Shown here in pieces: positions 10,107-19,121 of a stretch of DNA of 64,000 bases. The DNA is from JAPPHA01 sp965242975 (GTDB taxonomy: Bacteria; Pseudomonadota; Alphaproteobacteria; Rhodobacterales; Rhodobacteraceae): contig CBDETS010000007.1 of NCBI GenBank assembly GCA_965242975.1, forward strand, positions 1,116,001 through 1,180,000, in the 5' to 3' direction. A model generated the notes under the pieces. It was not told the DNA's origin. It did not search any database and saw only the letters and a list, made by a program, of their open reading frames with translations. A program made the position numbers and the translations under genes. Every line of letters begins with the position of its first letter. Within the stretch, counting starts at the first letter, position 1.

Positions 10107-10541
10107 GCCTCGTGCCGGCCGTGCTGGCGATACCTGCTCACTGCACACTCTCCGCGTCGGTGTTACGGCGCCGGGGGGCAGCACCGGGACGCACCGGAAC
10201 GGTTGGGGACAAAGGGCACATGTTCATGACTTGCCACCGAGTTCCCGGCCGTTCGGAACCAGGACATCGGTTCTTGCGTTGAGCGAGAACAATCCTGCGC
10301 ATTTCGCTCCACCTGTTGACGCTTGGCCATGACGCTACGTGCAAGAATGCCCGGGTAAACGTCCACGCGACGTCGAATCCCGGTCTTTCCGGGAATGATC
10401 CGGCCGCCCGATCAGTACCTCGGGACAGACCGGCATCGCTGGTGTCCGGGAGATACTCTGGCAGTCGGTTCGTGTCAGGTGTGAAGCGCAGCGGGCAAAG
10501 TTCCCACGGGGGGTGATGCCTGTCCGGTGCACTCACGGGAC
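10107..10541. other. Gap between oxyR end and the RND exporter, no gene seen
   Basis: 435 bp, both flanking genes on the minus strand, so it should contain the exporter promoter. Open frames here translate to low-complexity Arg/Pro-rich strings. No RNA gene or convincing terminator was recognised. Confidence 0.45.
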
Positions 10542-11444
10542 TCATGCCCCGCCGACGAGAGCACGCAACGCGCCCGCCAACAGTTGAAAATCCCGGGTTC
10601 TCAATGACATTCGGCGCCATGCGAGGCAGATTTGACGTGACGCGGGAACCGTGAGGCGGGAGAGAGAGAGACCTGTCGCCCGCGTGACATGGGCGTCGAC
10701 GGCCAAACGAGGAATGATGGTAACGCCAATCCCCGCCGCAACCATTTGCACAAGTGCATGCAGGCTGCTGCCCTCGAACTGCGCCCGCGCCTTTTTGTCG
10801 CCAATTCCGCAGATTTCCAGCGTGTGGCCGCGCAGGCAGTGTCCTTCCTCGAGAAGCATGAGTTGTTCACTTTCCAGCGAATCGAACGAAACTTCACCGG
10901 CGCCTGCGAGCGCGTGATCCCGGTTGCAGGCAAACAGGAACTCGTCGTCCATGATGACGTCGACCCTGAGATCCCCGGTACTGTAAGGCAACGCGATCAG
11001 GACAACATCCAGTTCGCCATCGTCAAGGCGGGAAAGCAACGGGGCTGTCTTCTCTTCATGAAGATAGATCGTCAGGTCCGGAAAACGAACCCTTAGCTCG
11101 GGGAGAACGCGTGGAAGGAGGAAAGGGCTAATCGTCGGGATGACGCCGAGGTGCATGTCCCCGGTCATCGGGGAACGATCGGCCCGTGCCAACTCCATGA
11201 CCCCTTCCGCCTCCTGGAGGACAGCCCGCGCCTTTTCGGCGATCCTTAACCCGGCCCGTGTTATCAGCACCCGTCGATTGGAGCGTTCGGCGACGGTGGT
11301 TCCAAGCACCGACTCGAGATCGCGAATGCCTGCGCTTAATGTCGACTGGGAGATGTTGCATTGTTCCGCTGCGCGGCCGAAGTGACGCGCGGCGGCCAGT
11401 GCCGTCAGGTACTGGAGTTGTTTCATTGTGGGCAGGCGCTTCAT
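10542..11444 (-). CDS. oxyR: Hydrogen peroxide sensor, LysR-family OxyR
   Basis: 300 residues. The N-terminal winged helix-turn-helix (MKQLQYLTALAAARHFGRAA, then SQSTLSAGIRDLE) is followed by a LysR effector domain. Two cysteines, C203 and C212, sit in EEGHCLRGHTLEICG with the nine-residue spacing of the OxyR peroxide-sensing disulfide pair. It is divergent from katG, its classic target, and a perfect 25-bp palindrome lies 18-42 bp upstream of its start. Direct function as a peroxide-responsive activator is inferred from the cysteines and this context. Confidence 0.93.
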   Translation of the reverse strand: MKRLPTMKQLQYLTALAAARHFGRAAEQCNISQSTLSAGIRDLESVLGTTVAERSNRRVLITRAGLRIAEKARAVLQEAEGVMELARADRSPMTGDMHLGVIPTISPFLLPRVLPELRVRFPDLTIYLHEEKTAPLLSRLDDGELDVVLIALPYSTGDLRVDVIMDDEFLFACNRDHALAGAGEVSFDSLESEQLMLLEEGHCLRGHTLEICGIGDKKARAQFEGSSLHALVQMVAAGIGVTIIPRLAVDAHVTRATGLSLSRLTVPASRQICLAWRRMSLRTRDFQLLAGALRALVGGA

Positions 11445-11461
11445 CGAACGTCTTCAGGCAC

Positions 11462-11486
11462 TAATGATCGAAAAATTCGATCATTA
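11462..11486. promoter_or_regulatory. Palindromic operator candidate in the oxyR-katG divergent promoter region
   Basis: TAATGATCGAA, a 3-nt spacer AAA, then TTCGATCATTA: an 11-bp perfect inverted repeat. It lies 18-42 bp upstream of oxyR and about 240 bp upstream of the katG start. Size and symmetry fit a LysR-type site, and position suggests OxyR autoregulation and possibly katG control. It is not an exact match to the published E. coli OxyR consensus, so binding is inferred. Confidence 0.6.
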
Positions 11487-11725
11487 TATCCAGTAATAAC
11501 CGTTGTACATGGATACATGCAAGCATTACTCTTGCGGCGACAAACGAATCGGCTGGCGTCGGAACGAAGCGCAATCCATGAAAGACGAGTATCAATGCCT
11601 GGGACAGGGAGGGGGCCGAGACGCCCGTGCAAACGCCTCCCGATATGCAATGAACATGACCCGGCGAGATGGACGTCCGTAGTGCGGCCGTTCAGGGCTG
11701 CGCAGTAAGTACGAAGGAGAAAATC

Positions 11726-13903
11726 GTGGGTGAAATCAAGTGCCCGGTTGCGGGCATGGCAAGCAATCGCAGGTCGAACCGGGACTGGTGGCCGCACCAG
11801 TTGAACCTGAACATTCTTCATCAGCACTCCCCTTCATCCGATCCGATGGGCGAGGCGTTCGATTACGCCGAGGAGTTCAGGACACTCGACCTTGGCCAGG
11901 TGAAGAACGACATCTTCGAGCTGATGACCGCGTCACAGGACTGGTGGCCGGCCGATTACGGTCACTACGGGCCGTTGTTCATCCGGATGGCATGGCATAG
12001 TGCGGGGACCTACCGGACTGGTGACGGTCGCGGTGGCGGACGCACCGGTACGCAGAGGTTTGCGCCGCTCAACAGTTGGCCCGACAACGTCAACCTCGAC
12101 AAGGCGCGCATGCTGCTCTGGCCGGTCAAGCAAAAATACGGCAGGAAACTATCCTGGGCAGATCTCATGATCCTTGCCGGCAACTGCGCCCTTGAGTCCA
12201 TGGGATGCAAGACGATCGGCTTTGCAGGTGGTCGAGAAGACGTCTGGGCCCCGGAGGAAGACATCTATTGGGGCTCCGAAGACGAATGGCTTGGTGACAA
12301 ACGCTATTCCGGCGAGCGGAATCTCGAGAACCCGCTTGCTGCCGTCCAGATGGGTCTGATCTACGTGAATCCGGAAGGACCCAACGGCAATCCGGACCCC
12401 GTGGCCGCAGGCAGGGATATCCGCGAAACCTTCGGCCGCATGGCGATGAACGACGAAGAAACGGTCGCCCTCGTCGCGGGCGGTCACACTTTCGGCAAGT
12501 GCCATGGTGCGGGTGACGCTACGCTTGTCGGTCCCGAACCCGAAGGCGCCGGCATCGTGGAGCAGGGCCTGGGCTGGAGAAGCAGTTTCGGCACCGGAGT
12601 GGGTGTGGACACGATATCCAGCGGCATCGAGGGCGCCTGGACGACCGACCCGGTAACGTGGGACAATGGCTACCTGGATGCCCTCTTCGGGTACGAGTGG
12701 GAATTGACGAAGAGTCCTGCTGGTGCGCACCAATGGACACCCAAGAACGGTGCCGGCGCCGAGAGCGTACCTGATGCCCATGATCCGTCGAGACGGCACG
12801 CGCCCATGATGACGACGGCGGACATGGCACTCAAGATGGATCCGATCTACGCGCCCATTTCGAAACGATTCCATGAAAACCCGGATCAGCTCGCGGATGC
12901 GTTCGCACGAGCGTGGTTCAAGTTGACGCACCGCGACATGGGCCCCCGGGCGCGCTATCTCGGTTCGGAGGTTCCGTCGGAAGAATTCATCTGGCAAGAC
13001 CCCGTCCCGGCGGTCGATCATGAATTGGTTGACGACGGGGACATCTCCGCGCTCAAGGCGAAGATCCTTTCGACAGGTCTCTCGGTTTCCGAGCTTGTCT
13101 CGACCGCTTGGGCATCGGCATCGACCTACCGGGGCACCGACATGCGTGGTGGAGCGAACGGCGCACGTATTCGACTTGCACCGCAAAGGGACTGGGAGGT
13201 CAATCAACCGGCGAGGCTGGCCGGTGTCCTGTCGGCTCTCGAGGGAGTCCGGCAGGACTTCAACGACTCGGTATCCGGGAACAAGAAAGTGTCACTGGCC
13301 GACATGATCGTCCTCGGCGGCTGCGCGGGCGTCGAGCAGGCTGCGAAGAACGCGGGCCACCACGTGGAGGTTCCGTTCACGCCGGGCCGCACGGATGCTA
13401 CGCAGGAGCAGACGGACGGTGAATCCTTTGCCGTTCTCGAACCGCCGGCTGACGGGTTCCGCAATTACTGCACGAATCAGTTCGCTGTTTCTCCAGAGGA
13501 ATTTCTGGTGGATCGGGCACAATTGCTGGGGTTGACGGCACCCGAGATGACGGTCCTCGTCGGTGGCATGCGCGTGTTGGGCACGAACTTCGGGCAGTCA
13601 AGGCACGGGGTCTTCACCGGGCGCCCCGAGTCGCTCACCAATGACTTCTTCGTAAACCTGCTCGACATGAGCACAGCGTGGACGGCGCGGGCGGAATCCG
13701 AAGACGTTTTCGACGGGCGTGACCGCGCGACAGGCGCGCTCAAGTGGACCGGTACCCGCGTCGACCTCATCTTTGGTTCGAACTCCCAGCTTCGGGCACT
13801 CGCGGAAGTCTACGGGTGTGCGGACTCGGAACCCAAGTTCGTGAACGACTTCGTCGCTGCATGGAGCAAGGTAATGAACCTCGATCGTTTCGATCTTGCC
13901 TGA
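11726..13903 (+). CDS. katG: Catalase-peroxidase
   Basis: 725 residues from a GTG at 11726, chosen because AAGGAGA lies five bases upstream; a further in-frame start at 11669 would add 19 atypical residues. The bifunctional haem enzyme removes H2O2. The N-terminal catalytic domain has the distal RMAWHSAGTYR (Arg-Trp-His), YVNPEGPNG (the Tyr of the Met-Tyr-Trp adduct), and the proximal-haem helix VALVAGGHTFGKCHGAG. The duplicated C-terminal domain (from about residue 420) lacks haem ligation, as in the family. It is divergent from oxyR and probably peroxide-induced. Confidence 0.96.
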   Translation: MGEIKCPVAGMASNRRSNRDWWPHQLNLNILHQHSPSSDPMGEAFDYAEEFRTLDLGQVKNDIFELMTASQDWWPADYGHYGPLFIRMAWHSAGTYRTGDGRGGGRTGTQRFAPLNSWPDNVNLDKARMLLWPVKQKYGRKLSWADLMILAGNCALESMGCKTIGFAGGREDVWAPEEDIYWGSEDEWLGDKRYSGERNLENPLAAVQMGLIYVNPEGPNGNPDPVAAGRDIRETFGRMAMNDEETVALVAGGHTFGKCHGAGDATLVGPEPEGAGIVEQGLGWRSSFGTGVGVDTISSGIEGAWTTDPVTWDNGYLDALFGYEWELTKSPAGAHQWTPKNGAGAESVPDAHDPSRRHAPMMTTADMALKMDPIYAPISKRFHENPDQLADAFARAWFKLTHRDMGPRARYLGSEVPSEEFIWQDPVPAVDHELVDDGDISALKAKILSTGLSVSELVSTAWASASTYRGTDMRGGANGARIRLAPQRDWEVNQPARLAGVLSALEGVRQDFNDSVSGNKKVSLADMIVLGGCAGVEQAAKNAGHHVEVPFTPGRTDATQEQTDGESFAVLEPPADGFRNYCTNQFAVSPEEFLVDRAQLLGLTAPEMTVLVGGMRVLGTNFGQSRHGVFTGRPESLTNDFFVNLLDMSTAWTARAESEDVFDGRDRATGALKWTGTRVDLIFGSNSQLRALAEVYGCADSEPKFVNDFVAAWSKVMNLDRFDLA

Positions 13904-14405
13904 CTGCACGACGGAAGCATCGAATGACGGGTCCGTGAAACCTGGCCGGAATCATCGCTTTCGTTCACTTGATCCTGATTTCGAACGGAACGTTCGGATC
14001 AACTTTGATCGCCAGGGCCTGATGCAGATGTTCTCCGCGGCACTTGTCAGTGTCGAACCCGGAAACGTGACGATCAAGGCTCCAGTTTCCAGGGAAGTCT
14101 GTCAGCAGGACGGATTTCCGCATGCGGGCTTCGGTTGGAGTCTGGGCGACTCGGCGGCAGGGTTTTCCGCCCTGTCGCTGATGGCGCCCGGAGAACGGGT
14201 TCTGACGGTCGAAATGAAGACGAACCTGCTGTCCCCGGCAACCGGTGACGTTCTCGTCGCCGAAGGACGCGTGATCAGGTTCGGGAGGAAAATTTGCACG
14301 GTCTCGGCGGAAATCTACACCGAAATTGAGGACGCTCCGGCAACCAGGCATGTCGCGACCATGCTCGGGACCATGATTCGAATGCCTTCGATTCACCGCG
14401 GTTGA
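13896..14405 (+). CDS. PaaI-family hotdog thioesterase
   Basis: Up to 169 residues from a TTG at 13896, overlapping the katG end by 8 bp; an in-frame GTG at 13935 is an alternative start. The hotdog core is clear: a DGFPHAGFGWSLGDSAAGFSAL segment corresponding to the HGG..A..AD helix of the family, then VLTVEMKTNLLSPATGD. These enzymes hydrolyse acyl-CoA or related thioesters; the substrate is unknown. The usual HGG is HAG here. Close spacing suggests co-transcription with katG. Confidence 0.78.
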   Translation: MPDCTTEASNDGSVKPGRNHRFRSLDPDFERNVRINFDRQGLMQMFSAALVSVEPGNVTIKAPVSREVCQQDGFPHAGFGWSLGDSAAGFSALSLMAPGERVLTVEMKTNLLSPATGDVLVAEGRVIRFGRKICTVSAEIYTEIEDAPATRHVATMLGTMIRMPSIHRG

Positions 14406-14685
14406 CCCGTCGAACTCGATGATCGTGAAATTACCGCCGGAACGTCGGACAGGACACGCCGGATAGTCGAAAAGACATCTGCCCCGGGGCCCGCCGCTTC
14501 GAACGTGACTTCGGTCCACTTCGCTCCGGATTGGGATTTGCCAGCGCACAACGTCCGGGACATCCGGCACGAGGCTTTCGCATCGACTGTCGATTTCTTC
14601 AGGCGCTGCTTCAATCTAACTCGACTCCGTTGAAAGGATCAAATAGACAGTGCCGTCGCACCATTGTTTCGGGAGCCGTCAGGCG

Positions 14686-15042
14686 ATGCAGAACGTTGTC
14701 CTAGTCGTACACCTGATCCTCGCACTATGCCTGATCGCAATCGTTCTCTTCCAGCGTTCCGAAGGAGGTGGACTGGGAATCGGCGGCGGAAACCCGATGG
14801 CCGGACGTGCGCAGGCCAACCCGCTTTCGAAGTTGACCTGGGCGTTTGCGGTGGCCTTTCTCATCACCAGCATGTTTCTCACCATTCTCGCGGCGCGATT
14901 GGCGGAAACCGATTCAGTCCTGGAGCGTCTGGGAGGTTCGAACCCCGCGGAATCGGAGTCCGGTCAGGAATCCCCGCTGGGCGACGATCTTCTACCTCCG
15001 GTTCTGGGTGATTCCCCTGCGACTCCGCCCAAACAGGAGTGA
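14686..15042 (+). CDS. secG: Preprotein translocase subunit SecG
   Basis: 118 residues from the ATG at 14686 (MQNVVLVVHLILALCLIA). Two membrane helices (about 3-22 and 51-72) flank the diagnostic RSEGGGLGIGGG loop, and ANPLSKLTWA precedes helix 2. SecG is the auxiliary subunit of the SecYEG channel. The acidic/proline-rich tail is variable in the family. The gene order secG then pyrG is common in alphaproteobacteria; the tpiA gene often found upstream is not present here. Confidence 0.92.
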   Translation: MQNVVLVVHLILALCLIAIVLFQRSEGGGLGIGGGNPMAGRAQANPLSKLTWAFAVAFLITSMFLTILAARLAETDSVLERLGGSNPAESESGQESPLGDDLLPPVLGDSPATPPKQE

Positions 15043-15161
15043 TCGGGCTCGAAGCAATCATCGTTTGATGCAGTTGGTCGGCTGACGGGACTACCCATTT
15101 CATCATTGCACGCCCCAAGCCGAACCGTGCGGAACCGTGTCCCGCCAAATACGCCGACTCG

Positions 15162-15179
15162 TTTGCCCGTTCGGGCAAA
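15162..15179. terminator. Short perfect hairpin between secG and pyrG
   Basis: TTTGCCC, loop GTTC, GGGCAAA: a 7-bp perfect stem 120 bp after secG. It has no following T-run on either strand, so a classic intrinsic terminator is not established; it may be a weak terminator or other RNA structure. Confidence 0.3.
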
Positions 15180-15321
15180 TGGGGCCGCTGTCTCAGGAAT
15201 CCCGGGTTCCTTGTCTTGTCACAATCCGTCGAATCCGCTAGCTATGTTCTCCCGTGTGCAGACATGATTCCGAACTGAATTCAGTCAGGAATCGTACCGT
15301 TTGGCGGGGACTTCTGAAAAT

Positions 15322-16974
15322 ATGGCCCGATTTGTGTTCATCACGGGTGGCGTTGTTTCCTCGCTCGGCAAAGGACTGACAACAGCTGCCCTGGGCGCAC
15401 TTCTGAAGGCACGCGGCTATACCGTCAGACTGCGGAAACTCGACCCCTACCTTAACGTCGACCCCGGTACGATGTCGCCATTCGAGCATGGAGAAGTGTT
15501 TGTCACCGACGACGGCGCCGAAACCGACCTGGATCTCGGCCATTACGAACGCTTCACCCATGTCTCGGCGAGATCCTCGGACTCGGTTTCCGCCGGCAGG
15601 ATCTACTCGAACGTCCTGGAAAAGGAACGTCGCGGCGACTATCTCGGCAAGACGATCCAGGTGATCCCGCACGTCACCGACGAGATCAAGGACTTCATCG
15701 CAACAGGTGAAGATGAAGTCGACTTCATGCTCTGCGAAATCGGGGGCACGGTCGGTGATATCGAAGGACTGCCGTTCTTCGAGGCGATTCGGCAGTTCAG
15801 TCAGGACAGGCCGGACGGGAAATGCATCTTTGTCCATCTCACTCTCTTGCCATACAACTCTGCTTCCTGCGAGTTGAAGACCAAGCCGACCCAGCATTCG
15901 GTGAAAGAGCTTCGCTCCATCGGGATTGCACCCCATGTACTGGTTTGCAGGTCTGAACACGAGATACCCGAAAACGAACGGAACAAGGTCTCGCTCTTTT
16001 GCAACGTTCGACGCGAATGGATCATTGGGTCACCGGACCTGGATTCGATCTACGACGCCCCGCTCGCCTATCACAAGGCCGGTCTGGACCAGGCCGTGCT
16101 TGACGCGTTCCGGATCGAGCCATGCCCTCGACCTGACCTGACCGTATGGGAAGATGTATCTGACCGGGTGCACAACCGCGACGGCCAAGTCAGAATAGCG
16201 ATCGTCGGAAAATACACGCGTCTTGAGGACGCCTACAAGTCAATCGCCGAGGCCCTTGTTCACGGCGGCATGTGCAACCGGGTCAAGGTTGTCGCGGATT
16301 GGGTCGATGCCGAGCAGTTGGAAAACGGGGTTGACGCATCCGCCAGGCTCGTCGGTTTTGACGGTATTCTGGTTCCGGGAGGGTTCGGGAAACGGGGCAC
16401 CGACGGTATGATCGCGGCTGCCAGGTTTGCGCGCGAACGCAAGGTTCCCTATCTGGGGATTTGCCTGGGCATGCAGTTGGCCGTCATTGAAGCTGCCCGG
16501 AATGTCGGGCACATTCGGGAAGCAGGATCCGAAGAGTTCGCAAGCGAAACGGAAAGCGGATGTGCAGACATCTCTCCCGTGATTTATCACCTCAAGGAAT
16601 GGATCAAGGGAAATACGAAACTCCAGCGAACGATCAATGACGACAAGGGCGGGACCATGCGTCTCGGGGCGTATGACGCGGTACTCGGACCAGGGTCCAA
16701 GGTTGCTGAAATTTACAATTCGACGTCAATCTCGGAACGCCATCGGCACCGGTATGAAGTCGACGTCGGTTATCGCGAGCAACTGGAGGCATGCGGGTTG
16801 ATCTTTTCCGGAATGTCCCCGGACGGCCGTCTTCCCGAGATCGTCGAGTTGAACGGGCACCCCTGGTATATCGGCGTTCAGTTTCACCCGGAATTGAAAT
16901 CCAGGCCCTTTGACCCCCACCCTCTCTTCAGGGATTTCATACGTGCCGCATTGGAACAGTCGAGGCTGGTATGA
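15322..16974 (+). CDS. pyrG: CTP synthase
   Basis: 550 residues from the ATG at 15322 (MARFVFITGGVVSSLGKG); seven upstream in-frame residues are atypical. It aminates UTP to CTP with glutamine and ATP. The synthetase domain has GGVVSSLGKG, KLDPYLNVDPGTMSP and CEIGGTVGDIE. The C-terminal glutamine amidotransferase carries the catalytic Cys in YLGICLGMQLA and the His/Glu in QFHPELKSRP. Both halves are complete. Confidence 0.96.
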   Translation: MARFVFITGGVVSSLGKGLTTAALGALLKARGYTVRLRKLDPYLNVDPGTMSPFEHGEVFVTDDGAETDLDLGHYERFTHVSARSSDSVSAGRIYSNVLEKERRGDYLGKTIQVIPHVTDEIKDFIATGEDEVDFMLCEIGGTVGDIEGLPFFEAIRQFSQDRPDGKCIFVHLTLLPYNSASCELKTKPTQHSVKELRSIGIAPHVLVCRSEHEIPENERNKVSLFCNVRREWIIGSPDLDSIYDAPLAYHKAGLDQAVLDAFRIEPCPRPDLTVWEDVSDRVHNRDGQVRIAIVGKYTRLEDAYKSIAEALVHGGMCNRVKVVADWVDAEQLENGVDASARLVGFDGILVPGGFGKRGTDGMIAAARFARERKVPYLGICLGMQLAVIEAARNVGHIREAGSEEFASETESGCADISPVIYHLKEWIKGNTKLQRTINDDKGGTMRLGAYDAVLGPGSKVAEIYNSTSISERHRHRYEVDVGYREQLEACGLIFSGMSPDGRLPEIVELNGHPWYIGVQFHPELKSRPFDPHPLFRDFIRAALEQSRLV

Positions 16975-17032
16975 TTCGCCCTGCCCGCCAGGCGCACGGT
17001 CCGCGCCGCCGGTTCGGATCCGGGAGACCCCG

Positions 17033-17500
17033 GTGATTTCCGATCTCATCGCGTTGTTCAGGTCTGGGGAATCCGAGACGCCACGGATTTCTGCCGAAGA
17101 CGAGGAACTGGCGCTGGCTGCCTTGATGGTTCGCGCGGCCCGGGTCGATGGCGAGTACTTGCAACACGAGCAACAGGTTATCGACCAGGTCCTGCGGGAA
17201 CGATTCACGCTGGGCGCCGAGGATGCCGCCAGGCTTCGCGAAGAAGCGGAAGAACTGGAAGCGCAAGCGCCAGATACGGTGAGGTTCACGCGCGTGATCA
17301 AACAGACGGTGCCGTACGAGCAACGGAAAGCGATCGTCTTGGCGCTCTGGAAGGTCGTACTCGCGGACAACACGCGCGACGCCGAGGAAAACGGATTTCT
17401 CCGCCTGGTTACCCATCTCGTCGGCGTTGCCGACCGCGACAGCGGTCTGGCCCGCCAGAGGGCGGAGAGAGCAAAAAAGAACAGGCCACGTGAGTCGTGA
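17033..17500 (+). CDS. TerB-like protein
   Basis: 155 residues from a GTG at 17033 with GGGAGA five bases upstream. An all-helical TerB-like domain is seen: LALAALMVRAARVDGEYLQ, then a mid segment QTVPYEQRKAIVLALWKVVLADN, the paired acidic VDGEY/ADNTRDAEE motifs typical of TerB metal-binding helices. The exact role of such stand-alone TerB proteins is not established. Its stop overlaps the next gene's GTG by 4 bp (GTGA), so the two are probably translated together. Confidence 0.75.
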   Translation: MISDLIALFRSGESETPRISAEDEELALAALMVRAARVDGEYLQHEQQVIDQVLRERFTLGAEDAARLREEAEELEAQAPDTVRFTRVIKQTVPYEQRKAIVLALWKVVLADNTRDAEENGFLRLVTHLVGVADRDSGLARQRAERAKKNRPRES

Positions 17501-18246
17501 AACGCCGCATTGCAAGTCTTCCAATGTACATGGTGGCGGAAACCGCCGATGATCATGACCGGTATTGGGAACTGGTCAGGCGCAATCTCAGGAACGAGGG
17601 GCTCGACCCTCCGGAACGGCTGGACCCGACCGAATTTAATCAACCCACCCCGATACTCGACGCGTTATTCTTTTCCCAGGTCTGTGGGCTGCCATATCGT
17701 CGGCATCTGGCTGAACATGTAACGTTGATCGGCACCCCGGATTACGGAGTTTTCGGCAGCAAACCGGGTTATTACCGGAGCGCAATCGTCGCCCGTCGAA
17801 ATGACGTACGTAACCGGATCGATGATTTCGACGGTGCCGTATTGGCCTACAACAGTGAGCTTTCCCAGTCCGGATATGCCGTCCCGTTTGAAATTGCGCA
17901 CAAACGTGGAATCAACTTTGGCGGCCTTGTGCGTTCCGGTTCCCACCAGCAATCGATACGCATGGTCGCCGCCGGACAGGCCGACATCGCCGCAATCGAC
18001 GCGGTTTCGCTCGAGATGTTCGCAAGAATTCAGTCCATTCCGAAACCTGATCGGCTGAGGGTCGTTTCCTGGAGCAAGCCGACGCCGGGATTGCCATATG
18101 TAACCCGGAAAAACTCCGATCCGACACCGTTCTTTCGCGCGATCAGGTTGGCAATTCATGATCTGAGCATCGACGTGCGGTATCGATTGCGTCTGTTCGA
18201 CTTGATTCCCATTCCTTCATCCGAGTACATGTCTTTATCTCATTGA
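17497..18246 (+). CDS. PhnD-type periplasmic-binding-fold protein without signal peptide
   Basis: 249 residues from a GTG coupled to the TerB gene. The fold resembles the phosphonate/PhnD-SsuA binding-protein family: RIASLPMYMVAETADDHDRYW start, YRSAIVARRND, the ligand-region SGSHQQSIRMVAAGQADIAAIDAVSL and TPGLPYVTRKN. No signal peptide or lipobox is visible, so it is either cytoplasmic or exported by another route. No permease or ATPase is adjacent, unlike a normal transporter binding protein, so a sensory or solute-binding role is possible but unproven. Confidence 0.75.
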   Translation: MKRRIASLPMYMVAETADDHDRYWELVRRNLRNEGLDPPERLDPTEFNQPTPILDALFFSQVCGLPYRRHLAEHVTLIGTPDYGVFGSKPGYYRSAIVARRNDVRNRIDDFDGAVLAYNSELSQSGYAVPFEIAHKRGINFGGLVRSGSHQQSIRMVAAGQADIAAIDAVSLEMFARIQSIPKPDRLRVVSWSKPTPGLPYVTRKNSDPTPFFRAIRLAIHDLSIDVRYRLRLFDLIPIPSSEYMSLSH

Positions 18247-18333
18247 AGGATCGTCACTTCTTGAGAGTGCCCTACCCTGCGGCTCCGAACAGCAACAATA
18301 TATGTGTTTCCCCTCCGACTCGCTCCCCCAGGT

Positions 18334-18762
18334 TCAGAGAGTCGCCGTTGCGAACGCCTGAATGAAGTGAATTCCGGGCTCGACCTTGCGATTCAATCGA
18401 CTATCGTTAGTGATGAACAGGTCAACACCCGCAGCCGCAGCGCAAGCGAGTTGGATCGCATCTGGGGGTTGAATTGTGCGATCCAGGCGAAGAATGGCAA
18501 AAACATGGGCGGCTGATCGGTCAAAGGAGATGCCGGTGGCTGAAGCCGTGATTTTCTGTTCGTGGCGCCGCGCAAGAGCCTCGTTTCCCAATTCCAATGG
18601 CTTTACAAGGATTTCGCCCAGCATGAACGTTGATGTCAGCAGTTCATCGTTGTGCTCGGTCATTCGTTTGCGCAACGACACGACACGTTCTGCAAGCTTA
18701 CCCTTATCCTCAAACAGGTATATGAACAGGTTCGAATCCCAGAAGATTCGGCTCATTGCCAA
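18334..18762 (-). CDS. PIN-domain VapC-like toxin
   Basis: 142 residues. PIN-fold acidic residues appear in RIFWDSNLFIYLFED (first Asp), near SFDRSAAHVFAILR, in PDAIQLACA and in FITNDSRLNRKV, the expected quartet for an Mg-dependent RNase. Its start overlaps the end of a small upstream gene by 10 bp, the arrangement of a type II toxin-antitoxin operon. The target RNA is unknown. A solitary non-toxin PIN protein is possible if the upstream partner is not expressed. Confidence 0.75.
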   Translation of the reverse strand: MAMSRIFWDSNLFIYLFEDKGKLAERVVSLRKRMTEHNDELLTSTFMLGEILVKPLELGNEALARRHEQKITASATGISFDRSAAHVFAILRLDRTIQPPDAIQLACAAAAGVDLFITNDSRLNRKVEPGIHFIQAFATATL

Positions 18763-18941
18763 CCCGAGCGTTGGCGTCGCACGTAGTTGTCGGCAGATTC
18801 AGCCGCCCAGATTTCCTTTCCCAGACCCCGCAGCGACAGGACGGGATCTTCGGCATTGCCGCGTACCTGGACGGCCACGAACTCGGTGATTTCGTCCGTC
18901 TTCTCTACCAATACCTTTGCCGCAGAGAACATCGACGCCAC
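18753..18941 (-). CDS. Likely VapB-type antitoxin (short, possibly 5'-truncated)
   Basis: 62 residues from a GTG at 18941 (or ATG at 18932), directly after an in-frame stop. The C-terminal part, LRGLGKEIWAAESADNYVRRQRSGWQ, resembles the toxin-binding tail of antitoxins paired with PIN toxins. A DNA-binding N-terminal domain is not evident, so the gene may be shortened or frameshifted upstream. It overlaps the toxin gene by 10 bp. Confidence 0.5.
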   Translation of the reverse strand: MASMFSAAKVLVEKTDEITEFVAVQVRGNAEDPVLSLRGLGKEIWAAESADNYVRRQRSGWQ

Positions 18942-19121
18942 TCAGGTCGATCAGAGATTCGCCCGCCAATCGTAACGACTGGCGCGCCAGGACCGCGACG
19001 GTTCAATTCAAGGTTTCCGGGCGCATGGACTCACCTGTCTCTCATGTTCAACTCGAAAACCGCCCGACAATACGACGCATTACTGGCAACAGAAAGTTTC
19101 GTTGACTCGGCGAACCACTGA

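Noticed and set aside
12149..13207. 352-codon minus-strand open frame in katG
   Set aside because: Antisense of katG, which has all haem and active-site motifs.
18720..18745. tRNA T-arm-like GGTTCGAATCC
   Set aside because: It is inside the PIN-toxin coding sequence and no other tRNA arm surrounds it.
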